A stretch of 64,000 nt of DNA, from positions 1 through 64,000 of the forward strand of contig NZ_JWTA01000015.1 of the NCBI RefSeq assembly GCF_000813825.1, written 5' to 3'. This document shows positions 24,644 through 32,559 of this stretch, piece by piece; the first letter of the stretch is position 1; every line of letters starts with the position of its first letter. Origin of the DNA: Chryseobacterium taiwanense. GTDB taxonomy: Bacteria; Bacteroidota; Bacteroidia; Flavobacteriales; Weeksellaceae. The translations under genes and the position numbers were made by a program. The notes beneath the pieces were generated by a model. It ran no database searches, had not been told where the DNA came from, and was given only the letters and a program-made list of their open reading frames with translations.

Positions 24644-25186
24644 ATGAAAAATATTACTTTTGCTTTTTACGCTTTTATACTGGCTTCATGCTCAAATGAA
24701 GAAATAAAAATTGCTCCTAGCAAGTCTTCTCAAAAATCATTTGTGTCTTATATGATTGTCGGTGATAATAAAAAAAATGAAAAAGTAATTGAATTACATA
24801 TTCCTTTAGAATTTTCAATTCAGAATACGACAAGCAAAGTCATTACAATTCCCGCTATTGCAGACTTTACATCACCTGTTTGGAATAATAATATTAAAGG
24901 GGGACTTAATTCAAATTTCTATCTCAATAAAAAAATCTTGGTTGAAGAAAAATTAACCTTTCAACCTAATGAGCATAAAAGCATAACTTTATATTATACT
25001 CTTTCAATTTTAAATGCTAAAAAAGAGTGTATTTCTAATTTTGATTCTCAGCTAAAAAAAAGTGACACAGTGTTTATTGATAAAGAGGATTCTTGTTTAA
25101 AAAATTATTCTAATTATATTAAAAGTACAAGTACAAAATTTCATTATTTATCAAAAGATATTGTTATATCTAATACCCAACAGTAA
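24644..25186 (+). CDS. Lipoprotein, possible orphan immunity protein (180 aa)
   Basis: Not recognised. The N terminus is a lipoprotein signal with the cleavage cysteine at about residue 16 (FILASCSNE). The mature part looks beta-rich with a two-cysteine C-terminal half (KKECISNF, KEDSCLKNY). Its place in the block of small genes behind the toxin, with its own terminator-promoter unit, suggests an immunity role against a toxin acting in the envelope. That is inference from position only. Confidence 0.5.
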   Translation: MKNITFAFYAFILASCSNEEIKIAPSKSSQKSFVSYMIVGDNKKNEKVIELHIPLEFSIQNTTSKVITIPAIADFTSPVWNNNIKGGLNSNFYLNKKILVEEKLTFQPNEHKSITLYYTLSILNAKKECISNFDSQLKKSDTVFIDKEDSCLKNYSNYIKSTSTKFHYLSKDIVISNTQQ

Positions 25187-25237
25187 ATTATTTTAAATGT
25201 ACAAAGTCTTACGATTATATAAGATCAAATAATATTT

Positions 25238-25287
25238 AACCTCCGAAAAACGTAAATTTTTTCGGAGGTTTTTATTAATTATCTTTG
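25238..25287 (+). promoter_or_regulatory. Terminator-promoter module III
   Basis: AACCTCCGAAAAA (25238-25250) and TTTTTCGGAGGTT (25258-25270) form a perfect 13-bp stem, then TTTTATTAAT and the -7 box TATCTTTG (25280-25287). The stem bases differ from module II but the downstream promoter half is almost the same. Confidence 0.75.
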
Positions 25288-25300
25288 AGAAAACCAAAAA

Positions 25301-25783
25301 ATGGAAAATTCAAAGATAATAATTTTACTAGCTCTTTTATTTATAATTATTTCTTGTAAGAAAAGCTTAAAAGAATGTCAAAATTGTGAAACTAATAAGG
25401 ATAGCATAATCTTTATTGACAAGGATCTAAATGAAATTTATTTTAGAACAAAAGCTATTGAACGTCATCCTAAATTAGAAAAAAGCTTAAAAGCAAATGA
25501 CTATTACGTATTCTATAATAGAGTCAATATATACTCTTTAAATAAAGAGGTAAATTTACAAGAAATTATTAATGTTGAATCTTTTAGAAAAATTAATAGT
25601 TATTATTTTGAAGATAGTGAATTTATCTATTTTATTCCACAAAACCCTACTGGAAGCTACTTTAATATCCTAGACAAAAAAGAAAATATAAAGTTTAGTA
25701 AAAGTAAAGATACAATTTATAGTCAGTATGGTATTTTTTATAAAGGAAACTTAGTTACCCAAACACTCTCCACAAAAAAATAA
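25301..25783 (+). CDS. Lipoprotein, possible orphan immunity protein (160 aa)
   Basis: Not recognised. A hydrophobic signal (IIILLALLFIIISC) ends in a lipobox-like cysteine at about residue 19. The mature domain is lysine- and tyrosine-rich with a CQNCE pair near the start. It has no similarity I can see to the preceding lipoprotein except the signal. It ends 4 bp before operator site 5 of the WYL gene. The function is inferred from its place among immunity-like genes. Confidence 0.5.
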   Translation: MENSKIIILLALLFIIISCKKSLKECQNCETNKDSIIFIDKDLNEIYFRTKAIERHPKLEKSLKANDYYVFYNRVNIYSLNKEVNLQEIINVESFRKINSYYFEDSEFIYFIPQNPTGSYFNILDKKENIKFSKSKDTIYSQYGIFYKGNLVTQTLSTKK

Positions 25784-25787
25784 AACA

Positions 25788-25821
25788 CGACACCTTTTGT
25801 CGCATTAAGCCCATATATTTG
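25788..25821 (+). promoter_or_regulatory. Operator-promoter site 5 (WYL gene, likely autoregulation)
   Basis: CGACACCTTTTGTCG (25788-25802) has perfect inverted arms CGACA/TGTCG; the -7 box TATATTTG starts at 25814, 26 bp from the operator start. Downstream in the leader are AACGCTTGCGTT, a short palindrome, and another CGACA half-site (25859-25863). The best-preserved operator stands before the regulator itself, as expected for autoregulation. Confidence 0.65.
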
Positions 25822-25903
25822 TCTTATAAAATTCATCCATGAAACGCTTGCGTTCCATTCGACAAAATAAAACGCAGCAAAGCTGCAACATACATATATC
25901 CGA

Positions 25904-26824
25904 ATGAAAAAAGATTTTTACCTGACAAGATATGCCTTAATTATAAAAAGATTAGAAAGTTCTCCGGCTACCTATTCGCAGCTGGAGGACTATCTACTCA
26001 ACTCTTTCGAATTTCAAGACGCAGATATCAAGAGCTACTCTATACGTACGTTACAGAGGGACATTCGGGAGATTTCTGATCTTTTTAATCTTTCCATTCA
26101 CAATAAAAAGAAAGGGGATAATCGGTATTATATCGAAAGTCGCCCGATCATGGAAGTGGATGAATACAACCAGAAATTGCTAGAGTCTTTTCAGGTAAGC
26201 AACGCCATGAATACACACCCGGATTTTGCTGATTTTATCTTTTTTGAAAGCAGAAAACCAACCGGTGTTGAAAATTTCTATGATCTGTTTTTCGCCATCC
26301 GAAACAAAAGAATCGTTTCTTTTGAGCATTACAACTACAAAAACAAACTGATGACTTCCCGAAAAGTTCATCCCTTGGCTTTAAAAGAATCCAAAGACAG
26401 ATGGTACCTGATTGCTATTGACACCAAAGATAAAATGCTGAAGTCTTTTGGATTGGATCGAATCAATTATTTGGATGTGAATGACAAACAATACCGCGAA
26501 AAATACAAATACAATTTCAGAGAACATTTTAAAAATGCTTTCGGTGTGATGAATCTTTCAGAGCAGAATCCGGAAAAAATCGTCCTGAAATGCAGCAGAC
26601 ATCAGGGAGAATATATAAAAAGCTTTCCGCTACATCAGTCTCAGAAAGAACTGAAAGAAACTCCCGAAGAAATTTATTTTGAGTTTTTCCTCCACCCTAC
26701 TTATGACTTTATGCAGGAAATTCTTTCCTATGGAAAAGAAGTACGCGTTTTAGAACCTAAAACTTTAGTTGATGACATCCGTAATCATCTACAACAGTCT
26801 TTAAACAGCTATCTTAACGAATAA
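25904..26824 (+). CDS. WYL-domain transcriptional regulator
   Basis: The N-terminal part (about residues 1-75) contains a winged-helix-like DNA-binding domain (SYSIRTLQRDIREISDLFNL). The middle and C-terminal parts are a WYL domain and its extension (KVHPLALKESKDRWYLIAID, LKSFGLDRI, then the terminal YDFMQEILSYGKEVRVLEP). WYL proteins bind ligands, often nucleotides or single-stranded DNA; several (BrxR, CapW) are repressors of defence operons that bind inverted repeats. A perfect CGACA-N5-TGTCG repeat lies before this gene and related copies lie before the island operons, so it is the best candidate for their common regulator. It could instead be a housekeeping regulator next to the island. 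Confidence 0.9.
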   Translation: MKKDFYLTRYALIIKRLESSPATYSQLEDYLLNSFEFQDADIKSYSIRTLQRDIREISDLFNLSIHNKKKGDNRYYIESRPIMEVDEYNQKLLESFQVSNAMNTHPDFADFIFFESRKPTGVENFYDLFFAIRNKRIVSFEHYNYKNKLMTSRKVHPLALKESKDRWYLIAIDTKDKMLKSFGLDRINYLDVNDKQYREKYKYNFREHFKNAFGVMNLSEQNPEKIVLKCSRHQGEYIKSFPLHQSQKELKETPEEIYFEFFLHPTYDFMQEILSYGKEVRVLEPKTLVDDIRNHLQQSLNSYLNE

Positions 26825-26878
26825 AAAAGAATGGAGAATTTTGGTTATTTTTGATTACATTTACATAAATATTTCAAT

Positions 26879-27511
26879 TTGAAACCTATATTCTTTTGTC
26901 TGTTTTGCCTTATTTCTTCTTTTTGTTTTTCCCAGCAGACAGAGGAATTCAAAAATGTAAAAAACTTTTACAACCAGCATCGAAGCATGCTCAATACTGA
27001 GTTTAAAAAGAAATTTGAGGCAGAAGCCAATACTTTTACCAAAGCTGCCATCAAACAGGATTATCTCCTGTTCATGAAAAAGATGGACAGCATTGAAAAT
27101 GTTGCCATGATCGGAGCTTTATTAAGAGTTAAAAATCTGGAAGATCTGAAAAGGATCAATCAGAAAGGTGATAAAATAGAATTATCCAATACCCAGTCAA
27201 AAGAAAATCTAGCGATTACCAAAAACGCAGATTATCCAGGAGGGATCAACGCCCTAAGACAGGAAGTTGCTCAGATTTTTTATACCCCCGGTGTATATTC
27301 TGAGATCAAAACCATTAAAGCTAATGTTGATTTCATTGTCGAAAAAGACGGAAGCATTAGCAATGTAAATGCGCAGGGAGATAATTTCACATTCAACAGG
27401 CAGGCTGAAATTGCCCTCTACTCTATTCCTGAAAAATTCTCTCCGGCAACCATCAATGGAGAATCAGTGAGATTCAGTTTCAAGCTTCCGTTAACTATGA
27501 ATATTGAATAA
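26879..27511 (+). CDS. Secreted protein with TonB-like C-terminal domain
   Basis: A signal peptide (PIFFCLFCLISSFCFSQQ) is followed by a helical region and a C-terminal domain of about 90 residues resembling the TonB C-terminal fold (IKANVDFIVEKDGSISNVNA, then ALYSIPEKFSPATINGESV). There is no membrane anchor, so it is not a full energy transducer. The start is TTG at 26879, with the -7 box TATTTTTG at 26846-26853 upstream. Its stop is followed directly by the tadA ATG, indicating co-transcription. The role is unknown. Confidence 0.7.
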   Translation: MKPIFFCLFCLISSFCFSQQTEEFKNVKNFYNQHRSMLNTEFKKKFEAEANTFTKAAIKQDYLLFMKKMDSIENVAMIGALLRVKNLEDLKRINQKGDKIELSNTQSKENLAITKNADYPGGINALRQEVAQIFYTPGVYSEIKTIKANVDFIVEKDGSISNVNAQGDNFTFNRQAEIALYSIPEKFSPATINGESVRFSFKLPLTMNIE

Positions 27512-27943
27512 ATGTTTACCGACGAATATTATATGAAAATGGCTTTGCAGGAAGCCGAAATTGCGTTAGAAAAAGATGAGGTTCCCATTGGATGTGTCAT
27601 TGTTTCTAATAACAGAGTCATTGCAAGAGCACACAATCTTACCGAAACATTGAATGATGTTACCGCTCATGCAGAAATGCAGGCTATTACTTCTGCTGCT
27701 AATTTTTTAGGCGGAAAATATTTAAAAGACTGTACGCTTTATGTAACTCTAGAACCCTGTGTGATGTGTTCAGGAGCTCTTTCATGGTCACAGATTTCAA
27801 AAGTGGTGATCGGAGCCAGAGATGAACAAAGAGGATTCATCAATAAACACCTGTCTCTTCATCCAAAAACGGAAATTTTAACCGGAATCATGGAAAACGA
27901 ATGCTCTACGATTGTAAAAGAATTCTTTAAATCTAAAAGATAA
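27512..27943 (+). CDS. tadA: tRNA-specific adenosine-34 deaminase
   Basis: A 143-residue zinc deaminase with the HAEMQAI catalytic motif and the EPCVMCSGAL cysteine pair. It converts adenosine to inosine at the wobble position of tRNA-Arg in the cytoplasm. IGCVIVSNNRVIARAHN matches the TadA start. The gene follows the preceding one without a gap. Related nucleoside deaminases (guanine or cytosine) share the motifs, but length and motifs favour TadA. Confidence 0.9.
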   Translation: MFTDEYYMKMALQEAEIALEKDEVPIGCVIVSNNRVIARAHNLTETLNDVTAHAEMQAITSAANFLGGKYLKDCTLYVTLEPCVMCSGALSWSQISKVVIGARDEQRGFINKHLSLHPKTEILTGIMENECSTIVKEFFKSKR

Positions 27944-28056
27944 CTCCTTCATTTTCTATCTATAATAGATTTATTTCTTGAAAAATAATTCCAATTTTAT
28001 CACTTAGTATTGAATTATTTATTACATTTGATTGAATTCAAATTAAAATAATTATT

Positions 28057-28239
28057 ATGAGAAAATTATCAAGAAAAGAAACTGCCAAAATCAATGGCGG
28101 AATTGGAGTTAATCAATGTTTCTACATCGACGAAAACGGAGTAAGAAAATTAGGATGTAAAATCGAACCTTTCCAAGATGAAAACGGGACATGGGTTTAT
28201 CCTTTAAAAACTTGTGATTCTTGTACAGGTGGTTTATAA
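28057..28239 (+). CDS. Double-glycine-leader small peptide (bacteriocin/RiPP-like precursor)
   Basis: The 60-residue product starts with a Bacteroidetes-type leader (RKLSRKETAKINGG) ending in a GG cleavage site. The putative core of 44 residues has four cysteines (QCFYI, LGCKI, LKTCDSCTGGL). Such precursors are exported by peptidase-containing ABC transporters, usually encoded elsewhere. A -7 box TACATTTG lies at 28023-28030 and a strong terminator follows at 28245-28272, so it is a single-gene transcript. No modifying enzyme is nearby; it might be an unmodified disulfide peptide, a signalling peptide or a RiPP precursor. Confidence 0.7.
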   Translation: MRKLSRKETAKINGGIGVNQCFYIDENGVRKLGCKIEPFQDENGTWVYPLKTCDSCTGGL

Positions 28240-28244
28240 AATAA

Positions 28245-28272
28245 AGAGAGCAGCTTTTGTAAGCTGCTCTCT
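28245..28272. terminator. Bidirectional terminator between the peptide gene and coaX
   Basis: AGAGAGCAGCTT (28245-28256) pairs perfectly with AAGCTGCTCTCT (28261-28272) around a TTGT loop, followed by TATTATTT. It serves both converging genes. Confidence 0.85.
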
Positions 28273-28274
28273 TA

Positions 28275-29033
28275 TTATTTATCTTTTCCTAGGAAATAAA
28301 GTCCTTTCAGGGTATGCAGTCTGTCCGCAATATGAATTTTATTCGTCAGAGGTTTATAAACATGAGAAACTCCTCCTGTTGCTACAACAAAACAGTCATC
28401 ATTAACCTCATCATTAATTCGGTCTATAAAGCCTTCCACCATTCCTAAAAATCCGTATACCATTCCGCTTTGCATACAGGTAACGGTATCTAATCCCAAA
28501 ACAGATTTTGGTTTTTTTAATTCAATTTCAGGAAGCTGAGCAGTTTGACTAATCAATGAGTTCAAAGAAGTTACAATTCCCGGAGCGATAATAACACCCA
28601 TTGTTTCTCCATCTTCGGCAACACAGCTTGCGGTAAGCGCTGTCCCGAAATCTAAAATTATTTTTTTTCTCCCGGGATACAAATTATGAGCAGCCACAAG
28701 ATTGGCATAAATATCCGTTCCCATTTGTTTCGATTTTGCCTGAACTTCAGAAGGAGTCGTTCTATCAACAATCACAGGAGTAATATCATGGATTTTCTTG
28801 ATGGCAGAACTCATCACTTTGGTAAGCTGAGGTACTACTGAGCCAATAATTACTTTCTCGATTTCCTGAGGTTCAATTTTATACGTTTGATACAGCATGA
28901 GCATTTGAACATACAATTCATCTGCCGTTCTGTAGGGCTTTGTGTTGATTACCCATGAAATATCACAGTTATCATCATTAAAAAGACCAAATCTAATATT
29001 GCTGTTTCCTATATTTATGACAATCGAATTCAT
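28275..29033 (-). CDS. coaX: Type III pantothenate kinase
   Basis: CoaX phosphorylates pantothenate in the first step of coenzyme A synthesis. The phosphate-binding start INIGNSNIRFGLF, the second motif ILDFGTALTASCV and the GVVIAPG-like segment (MGVIIAPGIVTSLNSL) identify the type III (ASKHA-fold) enzyme. I choose ATG at 29033 (MNSIVINIG), five codons inside the longest frame, as this is the normal N terminus of the family. The length of about 252 residues is normal. Confidence 0.93.
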   Translation of the reverse strand: MNSIVINIGNSNIRFGLFNDDNCDISWVINTKPYRTADELYVQMLMLYQTYKIEPQEIEKVIIGSVVPQLTKVMSSAIKKIHDITPVIVDRTTPSEVQAKSKQMGTDIYANLVAAHNLYPGRKKIILDFGTALTASCVAEDGETMGVIIAPGIVTSLNSLISQTAQLPEIELKKPKSVLGLDTVTCMQSGMVYGFLGMVEGFIDRINDEVNDDCFVVATGGVSHVYKPLTNKIHIADRLHTLKGLYFLGKDK

Positions 29034-29227
29034 TGATTTGTTTTTCAATCAGACTTTTGAATTGTTAAAAATTAACGTCAAAAATCCATATAATTTTCAG
29101 GGGCTAAAATTAATCATTTTTACGAAAAATACCTTTTACAATTTCTAAAACGACTCAAAATTTTTAGCTTTTGAAACAATTGGCTATCTTTAAACTCGCA
29201 ATTGCTCAACCTCTTATCTGATCATCT

Positions 29228-29830
29228 ATGAAAAAGCTTGTTCTTATATTTTTTCTGTTTATTAATCTTAGTCTTTTTGCACAAAACAAAGAATCTGTTC
29301 AGGATATTTTCCAGAAATTAAAACAGCAGTCCAACATTGATAAATCCGACAAAACGGTTTACAATCTCCTAACCGAATTTTATGAAAAAAATCTCCAGGC
29401 AGATGAGGAAATCATGACTCCCGAAGATATTCAGCAAATTGAAAAGCTACTTTCAGATCCTAATGCCAAGAATCTTCATATTCTTATGCTTTTTCTAATG
29501 TATCAGCAGCACATCAGCCAAACGGCGGCTGTAGGAAAAGAACCCGATTCAAACTTTCAGATTGAAACCATGAATCTCTTAGAAAGTGAAACAAAAGATG
29601 TTTTCGGAAAGATTCCTGCAATTATTTACATTTACAAAGCTGAAGCATTAGAAAGCGGCAAAAGAAAAGAAGATTCACAAAATACGGTTGCTCAAGGATT
29701 AAAAGAATATCCGGATTCAATTCCGCTTAAAGTATACAGCTACATGAATACACATGATAATGCCATAAAGAACGACCTGATTAAGAATCATTCAAAACAT
29801 TGGATGGTACAGCAATTTGAAATCAAATAG
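29228..29830 (+). CDS. Secreted hypothetical protein (200 aa)
   Basis: Not recognised. A clear signal peptide (LVLIFFLFINLSLFAQ) is followed by a helical, TPR-like mature protein: regular alternation of helices and the EYPDSIPLKVYSYMNTHD ending. It stands alone between coaX (divergent) and a terminator shared with the M1 peptidase gene. Probably periplasmic. Confidence 0.6.
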   Translation: MKKLVLIFFLFINLSLFAQNKESVQDIFQKLKQQSNIDKSDKTVYNLLTEFYEKNLQADEEIMTPEDIQQIEKLLSDPNAKNLHILMLFLMYQQHISQTAAVGKEPDSNFQIETMNLLESETKDVFGKIPAIIYIYKAEALESGKRKEDSQNTVAQGLKEYPDSIPLKVYSYMNTHDNAIKNDLIKNHSKHWMVQQFEIK

Positions 29831-29842
29831 ATCAACTCATAA

Positions 29843-29878
29843 AAAAAGTCTCTGAAAGTATATTTTCAGAGACTTTTT
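29843..29878. terminator. Bidirectional terminator
   Basis: AAAAAGTCTCTGAAA (29843-29857) and TTTCAGAGACTTTTT (29864-29878) form a perfect 15-bp stem with a 6-nt loop between two converging genes. Confidence 0.9.
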
Positions 29879-29897
29879 GTTTTTATAAATATGATTT

Positions 29898-31733
29898 TTA
29901 TTTTACCTCAACAAAATTATTTTCCATATTCACATCTGCCATTCTTTGGCTAAAATCAATTCCTAATGCAGACAATTGAGATTTTGTGTAAGGAATCGTA
30001 ATAGAATATTCTTTCTGTGTCCAAGGCCAATACGGCATTGTTTTAAACTCTCCGTAAGCATCCTTTTCTTTCCACGTATGCGTCATGTTCATTGGAATCT
30101 GATAATTTACTATCTTTTTATCTGTTGTCATGACACTGAAATCAATTGGCATTGGAACCTGTCCATTATTTACCAAAGTGATCGTGGTAGATTTTGCCTC
30201 GTATTTTACATCTTTAATTCCGTAATCGATCGTTTTTGTAGTATTGATCCAATAATTCTGGAACCATTTTAAATCCATTCCCGAAACTTTCTGAGCAATG
30301 TGTAAGAAATCTCTGTCAGAAGGATGTTTCATACTCCACTGATCATAATATTGCTTCAATGTTTCTGCTAAATTCTGTTCGCCCATAATGTAGCCCAACT
30401 GCACCAAATACAACTCACCTTTTACGTAAGAAGCATAAGTATAAGCTGTTCCGTTATCATGATGATCTCCTAACCAAACTGCAGGTTCTTCGATTCCTTT
30501 TTTAATGAAATTTCTATACGCATCTAAAGAATGCGCAAAAGGATTGGGTAGATCTTCCGGAAACAACTGATACATCACATAGTTTTCTGCATAGCTTGTA
30601 AACCCTTCATCCATCCACGGACGCATCGATTCATTCGTTGCCAACATTTGCTGATACCATGAGTGAGCCCCTTCGTGCGCCATCAATCCCATCAATCCTT
30701 GAATATCTTTCGCTTCACCTAAAATCATTGTACACATTCCGTACTCCATTCCACCGTCACCTCCTTGAATGAAAGCATAAGTTGGATACATATATTTCCC
30801 AAAGTGAGAATTCATCAACTGGAAATATTTGGTAACGTAAGGTTGAGCCTGTTCCCAAACTTTTGTCTTATCATTATTCTGATACACCAAAAATACTTTT
30901 GGACCTTGCGGAACATCAAAACTTTTTACGATATAGTCTCTATCAGCACTCCATGCGAAATCCAACATATTTTTTGCCGTCCATCTCCATGTTGCTTTAT
31001 TTTTATCAGCTTTGATCTTTGCATTGGTATCATAGCCTTTCACTTCCGTAGGATTCTCAAGAATTCCTCCTGCTCCCACTACATAATCTTTGTTGATTTT
31101 AATCGTCACATCAAAATCTGAAAATGGTGCATGAAACTCTCTTCCGATATAATCGAATGTCGCCCAACCATCGTAATCATATTCTGCGATTTTCGGATAC
31201 CATTGCGTCATTGTCATATCAACTCCTTCCCTGTTGTTTCTTCCGCTTCTTCTGATTTGCTGAGGAATTACCGCGTCCCAATCCAAAGTGAAAGTCGTAG
31301 TTGAATTTGGCTTAATCGGTTCTGCCAGATATACTTTCATGATCGTCTCCTGAACTTCAAACTTCAACGTCTTCCCGTTTTGTTTGATCCAGTGAATATT
31401 TTGTGCACCTTCCTGATCTTTCGGAATAGAAGCCAGTCTTGAAATTCCGTCTTTCTGCAATCTTGAATCCCCGTTTTTTCCTTGTCCGGCAACTCTCTGA
31501 TCCATCATTGAATTCGGTTTAAAAGCATTCCAATACAAATGGAAATAAACGACATTAAGCTCGTCCGGAGAATTATTGGTGTATTCTAAAGTCTGATTTC
31601 CCTGATACGTAAATTTTTCAGCGTTTACATCAATATCCATCTTGTACTTCGCACTCTGCTGATAATAAGCTCCCTGTTGAGCATGAAATTGTGAAATTAT
31701 AAACGCAAATAGGATTGCAACCGATTTTTTCAT
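29898..31733 (-). CDS. M1-family zinc metallopeptidase (aminopeptidase)
   Basis: A 611-residue exported peptidase with signal peptide (SVAILFAFIISQFHAQ). The zinc motif HEGAHSW and the downstream glutamate in WMDEGFTSYAENY are the HExxH-18-E gluzincin signature, and GGDGGMEYGMC is the GxMEN-like substrate motif of M1 peptidases. It probably trims N-terminal residues from peptides in the periplasm or at the outer membrane. Length and signal match the flavobacterial M1 group. No operon partner is apparent. Confidence 0.92.
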   Translation of the reverse strand: MKKSVAILFAFIISQFHAQQGAYYQQSAKYKMDIDVNAEKFTYQGNQTLEYTNNSPDELNVVYFHLYWNAFKPNSMMDQRVAGQGKNGDSRLQKDGISRLASIPKDQEGAQNIHWIKQNGKTLKFEVQETIMKVYLAEPIKPNSTTTFTLDWDAVIPQQIRRSGRNNREGVDMTMTQWYPKIAEYDYDGWATFDYIGREFHAPFSDFDVTIKINKDYVVGAGGILENPTEVKGYDTNAKIKADKNKATWRWTAKNMLDFAWSADRDYIVKSFDVPQGPKVFLVYQNNDKTKVWEQAQPYVTKYFQLMNSHFGKYMYPTYAFIQGGDGGMEYGMCTMILGEAKDIQGLMGLMAHEGAHSWYQQMLATNESMRPWMDEGFTSYAENYVMYQLFPEDLPNPFAHSLDAYRNFIKKGIEEPAVWLGDHHDNGTAYTYASYVKGELYLVQLGYIMGEQNLAETLKQYYDQWSMKHPSDRDFLHIAQKVSGMDLKWFQNYWINTTKTIDYGIKDVKYEAKSTTITLVNNGQVPMPIDFSVMTTDKKIVNYQIPMNMTHTWKEKDAYGEFKTMPYWPWTQKEYSITIPYTKSQLSALGIDFSQRMADVNMENNFVEVK

Positions 31734-31858
31734 TTAAAATTTTTTATTTTTTCTAAAGGTATGTATTTTAAGTAAGAACCTCAAATATGGAGGTATTAGA
31801 ACGATTTTGCTCTTCTTCTATAGTTTTAGATTGATTTTATCTTGTTTGTTAAATTTTA

Positions 31859-31931
31859 TCTCGCAAATTTTACAGATTATACAGATTTTTTTTGCTCAAA
31901 AATTCGCTCAATTTGCTTGATCTGTGAGCGA
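31859..31931. repeat. Dispersed CGCAGATTT-type repeat, copy 1
   Basis: CTCGCAAATTTTACAGATTA leads into TACAGATTTT, then TTTGCTTGATCTGTGAGCG at the other end. It belongs to the family also seen at 32436, 38931 and 50274, in which three (G/A)CAGAT/GAGAT words follow about every 10-11 bases. Here both ends are present in inverted orientation, as in a miniature element. Confidence 0.6.
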
Positions 31932-32399
31932 TTAATTATTCAATAACTTTTTAATCAAAGTAATCTGTCCCAAATGATAATACGCATGTTCAATCATCCC
32001 GTCAATATTTCTTAAATAGGTACCGTATTTTTCATCGACAAAAATTTCATTCATTTTAGAATCGGGCATTTGTTCCAATAAACTAGCAAACTTTTCAGCA
32101 TCATTCCAAAGCTTATGTAAAAGTTCTTCCCATTGCTGTTGAGATTTAATTGGCGGAAGATCGAAACTATATTGATCTCTAATCTCTAAGCCGCCACCTT
32201 CAAAAACATGAATCAATCCTGCAATATAATAATCGAGATGAAAAACAAGCATCGCAATCGTATTCAAAGAGCCGACTTTTGTTGTTGCCTGTTCCCATGA
32301 TACATCTTTCAACTGATCCTTGAAATTGGTATTGGCAATCCACAAACCATCCAGTATGACTTCGCGGAATCTTTTTGCTAATTGTGATGTTGAGCTCAT
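31932..32399 (-). CDS. DinB-like / DUF1572-type protein
   Basis: A 155-residue four-helix-bundle protein of the DinB superfamily. Candidate metal ligands are the histidine in MLVFHLDYYI and the pair in IEHAYYHLGQI. Many members are thiol- or DNA-damage-related metal-dependent transferases, but function within this branch is not established. Single gene between two dispersed repeats. Confidence 0.8.
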   Translation of the reverse strand: MSSTSQLAKRFREVILDGLWIANTNFKDQLKDVSWEQATTKVGSLNTIAMLVFHLDYYIAGLIHVFEGGGLEIRDQYSFDLPPIKSQQQWEELLHKLWNDAEKFASLLEQMPDSKMNEIFVDEKYGTYLRNIDGMIEHAYYHLGQITLIKKLLNN

Positions 32400-32435
32400 T
32401 GTTTTTAATTTTTTTAAAGATAATTATTTTTATTC

Positions 32436-32505
32436 TCGCGGATTTTGCAGATTAAGCAGATTTTTAAATCCAAACATCATAAAATTTGAGCGATCTGCGA
32501 AAAAT
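32436..32505. repeat. Dispersed CGCAGATTT-type repeat, copy 2
   Basis: CTCGCGGATTTTGCAGATTA followed by AGCAGATTTTT, and at the far end GAGCGATCTGCGAAAAAT. The outer ends are imperfectly inverted. Same family as 31859, 38931 and 50274. Confidence 0.65.
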
Positions 32506-32508
32506 AAA

Positions 32509-32536
32509 AAACCTCAAATGAAAACATTCGAGGTTT
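32509..32536 (-). terminator. Terminator of the nucleoside-phosphorylase-like gene
   Basis: AAACCTCAAATG (32509-32520) pairs with CATTCGAGGTTT (32525-32536) with one mismatch, 23 bp beyond the stop of the gene at 32560-34251 in the direction of its transcription. Confidence 0.7.
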
Positions 32537-32559
32537 AGATTTTATTTGAAATAATCAAA

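Noticed and set aside
8629..26824. Intact prophage or contractile injection system
   Set aside because: Only a fibre-like protein and an M15 peptidase recall phage; no capsid, portal, terminase, sheath, tube, baseplate or integrase is encoded in the window.
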